Shown piece by piece: positions 59,122 to 64,000 of a DNA stretch of 64,000 nt (position 1 is its first letter; the number at the start of each line of letters is the position of its first letter). The position numbers were made by a program, and so were the translations under genes. The stretch spans positions 14,604,484 to 14,668,483 of the forward strand of contig CM059579.1 of NCBI GenBank assembly GCA_030386875.1, given 5' to 3'. A model generated the notes under the pieces. The model was given only the letters and a program-made list of their open reading frames with translations, made no database searches and was not told the DNA's origin. The stretch is from Morinoia aosen (lineage: Eukaryota > Arthropoda > Malacostraca > Amphipoda > Talitridae).

Positions 59122-61444
59122 CCTGACCTACCTCTGACTCTCCTCTTCCTCATGAGATGCTGGTGGTGGCGACTGTCGTGCTGATGGTGTGGGTTACACG
59201 GTCAAAATTTCTATTTGCGTCTCGATTTGAAGTTGACAGCAGTGGACATCGCAGTTCGTCGTTCAAAATGGTGCTGTAGAGTCCAGTGTGGGCAATTCTG
59301 GTACATTCGATGCGTGGTTGGACACTGCGGGATAGCTACCGAGTCAAACGTGCTGGCTCTATCTGGATGCTTCTGGCGCTCAGAAAGAAACCCGTCGTCC
59401 GCGTAAAAAATCTTATTCGATTGAGCTGCAGTCAAAACGGTCGGTAAAATTAGCTTCGAAGTCGTCTTGATCATCCAGATGCAAAAATGAAAAATTTATG
59501 CTCTAGACGATTGATCTGTCTGTTTGTTCATTGTGAAGTAGGTGTTGGCTTTCTATTTTCTATTTGTTTGGTCGAGCGTCAATGACAAGTCTCTCGTACT
59601 TTCATACACCTCGAGGCGAATTTAATTACATGTAAATCTGGTGCTGTACTTCATTTTGTACAATTAGCGTACGACTAGTTACTGACCTTTGCTTAAATGC
59701 TAGACTGACTTACTAAAGCTACTATCGATAAATTGTCCATTAGGAGCGGAAATGAATTTTTCAATAATGCAATACTAGTCCACCTCCAAGGTGCATAATT
59801 AGATTGCGTTAGTATAATTTTACGTTTATTTCAATCGTCACAACTATACTCTTTAGATGTTTTACTATCGAGTTCTCAACCGTAGCTCCTTACTATCAGA
59901 AATGATCGTAATGTTTTAGGCTTCTTTTTTGTTGATGTAACTGGATAACTTTGTACATTGTGAGTTCATGTACAAGTTGAACAATATCAATTCATGCGAT
60001 TAATTGTAACGTGTTGGAACCAAGCCTTCATCGGAACCAAGTGAGATCCCTTGAAGACATTTGTACTCGTTGATCCCGACTATGAGATCTGCAAGTCGCG
60101 TGGTGTTATTGAGAGCTCTATTCAGCGCTTAGTATGCCGTATTTTTTTTTGTTTCCTTCTCTCCTTACCCTTTAAAGGGTACGACCATAAAATCGATAAA
60201 TTATTCTGGTTTCTTCGCGGTGGTGTACATATGATAACTTTATTCATCTCTTTTTATTTCGTGCATGTACTGATTGAACGAACCACTACTCGAATGTCTG
60301 CAAGTAATATGCTCTTATTAAGTCAATACATTGTAGAAAAACTCAATAAACCTGAGCAATTTAATTGCACAAATAAAATATTTAGGGACGCTATTTTTTT
60401 ACAACACCTTGCTTTTAGTTTGATCCATACATGGGAAGTTAGCTGTAAGCGCTATTTCCATCTCAAATATTCGTGCTAACATGCATTTTATCGCATTGAG
60501 TAAAAGAAAAGGTATAGAAAGATGTATGCAAGAATAATGATATTTCAGAGTTTATAGCGTACAAACGATGCGTGCGTTAAAAAATGGGTTCAAACGTGAA
60601 CAACATTTCTCTCTTGAACAGACTAATGTAAGACGTAATGCAAGTTTGCCAGACAAAAAGCACTCACTTCCTCTGTTGGAAATTCACGACTTGTTTTGTT
60701 CGCGTTGCTGCGCAGGTGCAAGGCAAAATATCTTGTGAGGTTACGCCTCTTTCTTGCTTGCCTCGCAAACCGTTCACAACAACCGGCTTTTTATTTCGTG
60801 CTGCACTTCGAGCGTCTCGTGTTCGCGTTGCCTTTTTCTAGGGGTGTAGGTGTACGACTTGGACCGTTCACATTAATTCTCTTATTGCTCCTTGTATTTT
60901 TGCGGAGGAAAATTTATTTTTTTCTAGAGCTTTGTTGAACTTTTACTGTTATTAATGCTAGCTGAGTTATGTCTCTCAAAAATGATTGATATGATGCATT
61001 TTGGGAAGTATACGTGCTGAAACGGTTTCATGATTGCTTGAAAATGATAATGCAAGTTACTCTGTTCACACCTGCTTCTTGCCGCTGTCACCTGCGCGGT
61101 AGAAATACTTTGAATATTTTTCTGCGCACATAATAAAAATCAGGTATCATGTTCGTAATACTGTTACTGTCACTTTAAGCACTGTAGGTTGTATTGCGAA
61201 GGAATTGAAGATGTTCGGTACTGCAAAAATGTTCCTAGTTTTGGTGCACTCTACAAGATTTCCCCAAGTTTTGTTACGGGAAGTTCAGAGGAAACTCGAA
61301 AAAATTCCTTACTGATGTGCTCACTTCTACATAACTTGCTTCACACTTGCATTCAATGTATAAGTTCTATGCCTGCACTTGCGTCGCCAATGTGCTGTGC
61401 TGTGGTTGCAGCTGTAATGTTCTTTCCATGGTTGCACTTTTAAT
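59122..61444. other. Intron-like sequence, no gene recognised
   Basis: A 142-aa ORF at 60051-60479 (+) is T-rich and lacks recognisable motifs. No repeats stand out. Confidence 0.45.
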
Positions 61445-61456
61445 GTACCTGCCGTG

Positions 61457-61671
61457 ATCCATGGGAAGTAGCACTCATGGGGGGAAAATGAAAGGTCCCG
61501 AGCTGAGAGTTAGGTCAGCCATCCTTTTGTTGAAACTAAAAGTTTTTGTTATGTTAAGGACCATCTTTTACCTCTGCACTGATGGAAGGCACCATACTAA
61601 ATGGTGCCTTCTTCTCTTTGGATCGCCTTTTTGTTGCGGATAGGTAGGCTTAAACTAACATCTAATCTAAC
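61457..61671 (+). mobile_element. 5'-truncated, internally deleted family-A retroposon
   Basis: Starts at ATCCATGGGAAGTAGCACTC, skips from TTTTACCTCTGCACTGATGG to the CCATACTAAATGGTGCCTTC block, and ends AACATCTAATCTAAC. GTACCTGCCGTG is duplicated exactly at 61445-61456 and 61672-61683. Confidence 0.93.
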
Positions 61672-61683
61672 GTACCTGCCGTG

Positions 61684-64000
61684 CTTGCATGTGCCGTGTC
61701 CCTGCGTTGTTTCACTTGTTTGCACCTTCAATGGCTCTGACGTGTTTGCATATGCGCTGTACCTTTCGTTGTTGCATCTGTTGTTCTTCTTGCATCATGT
61801 TATACTGCGATATTCGTTCATTCCTCTAACACTCATACAATCGGGAGCAAAATACAGTTAGCTCATCGTTATTGATTCACAAATACCAATGTGCGCTACC
61901 TGCGGTGTTGGTGATTGGTGGATTGCTCCTGATTACTGAACCTAGATTGCTCCTGATTACTTCTAAGGCAAGCACACGCAAAACCCCAACGCTAAGAGCA
62001 CAAATCATATTGCAACCACTTTCAATTACTCAAGCGAACAAGCATGTTACAAGCAGTGAGGTCTGGTTGTGTGAGATAGATAGGGATGTACCTGATAACC
62101 CTGGCCAGATGTTCAGGGTTGCCCAGTGCTAGAAGTTACCCTCACTTAGCGTGACGCTCCTCTTGCCTTCTGTAACCTCAGTTTCTTCTGAGCATGTTCA
62201 AGCTTCCTTCAGTTGTGTTTACAGTACTGCACTTCGGTAGACATAATTTTCAAGAGCAACTGAGCTTGGCATGTTCTCCGTTTTCGAGCGCATTTTATTT
62301 CGTGCGTTCGTTGTGTTTTGTCCTGTCAGGTGCAGCTGTTGACGCAGCAGAATGTTGACCTGTGTACTTGGTTTAGCATTGCTAAATAAAGTATCAGAAT
62401 GTGTACTATATTATCCGTACCATATAATTCAAACCCGTCTTATGTGTGTTGCATACTAAGAATCTATCGGCTTCTGTAACAACCTACACACTTTTTCATG
62501 GAGTGCGTTGTGTTCATTTTTGCATTAGTGAAACGTAGCCGCATTTTTGTGTGTGTGCTTAATTACTACACCAGTGCAGCGGTAGGTCTTCCTGTATCAA
62601 AGCCTGCTCTAAAGGACGTCTTTTGGCGTACTCGTACGCTATTTGTGTCGGTTCTCATCAGCAAACAAAAAACAAGGGGGTCTCGGAAGTGACCATAGCT
62701 TCTCATCATTGTATTTGTAGTCAGTTGCGAGTTCAGCGTACTATTTTATTTAGTTAAGTATCAGTTTTACTTTCTCATTTCTGTCTCGATTAAGAGACCT
62801 TTTTACCGCGTAAACTTCTTCACAGTAAAATAGTCTTTAGTGACTAGTTTTCTTTGGTCACCATCAGAGATGTTATATTAGATGTTATCCTGAGAGATGT
62901 TATGCTCTTACGAACTGCCTTGAGCTGTTCTCCGACACTTACTAGTCATTGACATCTCCTAGGTCTTCTATTCTCTTTGAGAAGTTTTATGACACTACGT
63001 CCTTGTAAGTTGACCTCGGATATCCGTACTGTATAGGAGTAATTCGGGAGAGTCTCTCACTACGGTGCACTGAACTAAGGCTTGAAACGTGATTCACAGT
63101 CAATTTTCGTTTCTCCTCGGGTTGGCTGAGAAATTCCTAGTAACCTTACTTTCTGTACATAGTTTTGCGATACTGTATTTTACATAGTTTTAAAAAAATA
63201 TCTTTTATTGTCATGCATGCAGTACTGCGTAGTAAATTGCAATACGGGCATTTTAACACCAGGACCATTTACAACAATGAACTTCGATACAGTTCCCTTG
63301 AATGTCTTCACTCAGTCATGATCGTTTCTCAAGAACCGTTGTTCTGGTAAAATGCTGGCATTTCGGTTCGTTTTATTTCACATTTGTTTCTCGTGCTAAT
63401 GTGGCTTTTCTCTGAAAAGATTTCGTGGAAATTTATTCCACTTTTTCAAAGGTAAAGCGGTTTACTTATATTAAACACGATTTTAGTTCTTAAACATAGC
63501 CAAAATGCCGCAAAGTTAGAGTCTCGAAAGTTTTTATTTCATTTGCTTCGAGGGTATTTCTGTGAAGCAGTTTGGCAAGTACAATTTTTTCCCCATTTTA
63601 TCAGCAGTTCTCTGAATGGGCTGTAAGATCGATATTTTAGTGAAGCGAGCGTGGCAGACATCGGCTTGACGATTATGGTTCTAAAACTTGTGGCAAGTTA
63701 GCAGATGAGAAAACTGTAGATAATTTTTTTCTTGGGATCTACACGACCTACCCTCTTCACAAGTAGCAGGCTTCATGCGTTATACATCCGTCACGGACAC
63801 ATAGTTGCACGTGAACGATGTTGGAGACAGCTCATTTTCTGATTTCTTTTACGGGAGAGAAATCTTTTTACGTGCACTTGCGACGATCCTAACTTGAGTG
63901 CGGCAAACTCGCCAGTTGCCGGCTGGTGGTGGCGTGCCAGCGTGGCACCTCCACTGGCACCACTTTCACCTGCGGGGCCTTGTCGAGGGAGGGGGAGGGT
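61684..64000. other. Intron-like sequence, no gene recognised
   Basis: GATTGCTCCTGATTACT is repeated twice near 61920-61965. The last 100 bases are GC-rich. No exon recognised. Confidence 0.45.

Overview
This window reads as animal nuclear DNA with large introns: spliceosomal splice sites, no operons, no long conserved open reading frame, and many decayed transposable elements and tandem repeats. The repeat content suggests an invertebrate or basal deuterostome with a large genome, but I cannot name the organism. Nearly all longer ORFs are chance products of T-rich DNA or of tandem repeats.

The one piece of conserved host coding sequence I can support is a 30-nt microexon at 13569-13598 (+). 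It sits between a textbook acceptor (TTTCTTATTTTTCAG) and donor (GTGAGT). In the phase-2 frame it encodes STHNELEKNR, the DNA-binding basic region of the MAD/MXD/MXI1 family of bHLH-zipper repressors that partner MAX. I found neither the preceding exon nor the helix-loop-helix exon that should follow. The simplest reading is that most or all of the window is two introns of an Mxd/Mxi1-type gene transcribed on the + strand, more than 13.5 kb upstream and more than 50 kb downstream of the microexon.

The main recurrent element is a retroposon of about 350 bp that I do not recognise, with around 20 full, truncated or internally deleted copies. It starts near CCTCAGGGGGATACAACTA, has a 5' part that can fold into hairpins, and ends in a TCTAATCTAATCT tail. 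Several copies have clear target-site duplications of 10-15 bp, so it moves by target-primed reverse transcription. Every copy I found lies on the + strand, the same sense as the microexon.

Two hAT DNA transposons are intact at both ends with exact 8-bp target duplications. hAT-1 (16436-18366) sits inside a 32-bp minisatellite and keeps a stop-interrupted C-terminal transposase piece. hAT-2 (22139-24876) carries a transposase fragment split by one of the retroposons. A 5'-truncated non-LTR retrotransposon (14766-15885, minus) keeps the C-terminal part of its ORF and a TTCAAG tail. A modular direct/inverted repeat block fills 20574-21700.

Tandem arrays lie at 186-430 (22 bp), 12016-12413 (about 44 bp), 12686-13075 (22 bp), 37198-37462 (46 bp), 54262-54436 (21 bp) and 56672-56765 (30 bp). 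An (AAT)n tract at 34629-34753 is the tail of a retroposon. The remaining DNA is intron-like, with local duplications and small CpG-rich patches but no recognisable genes.
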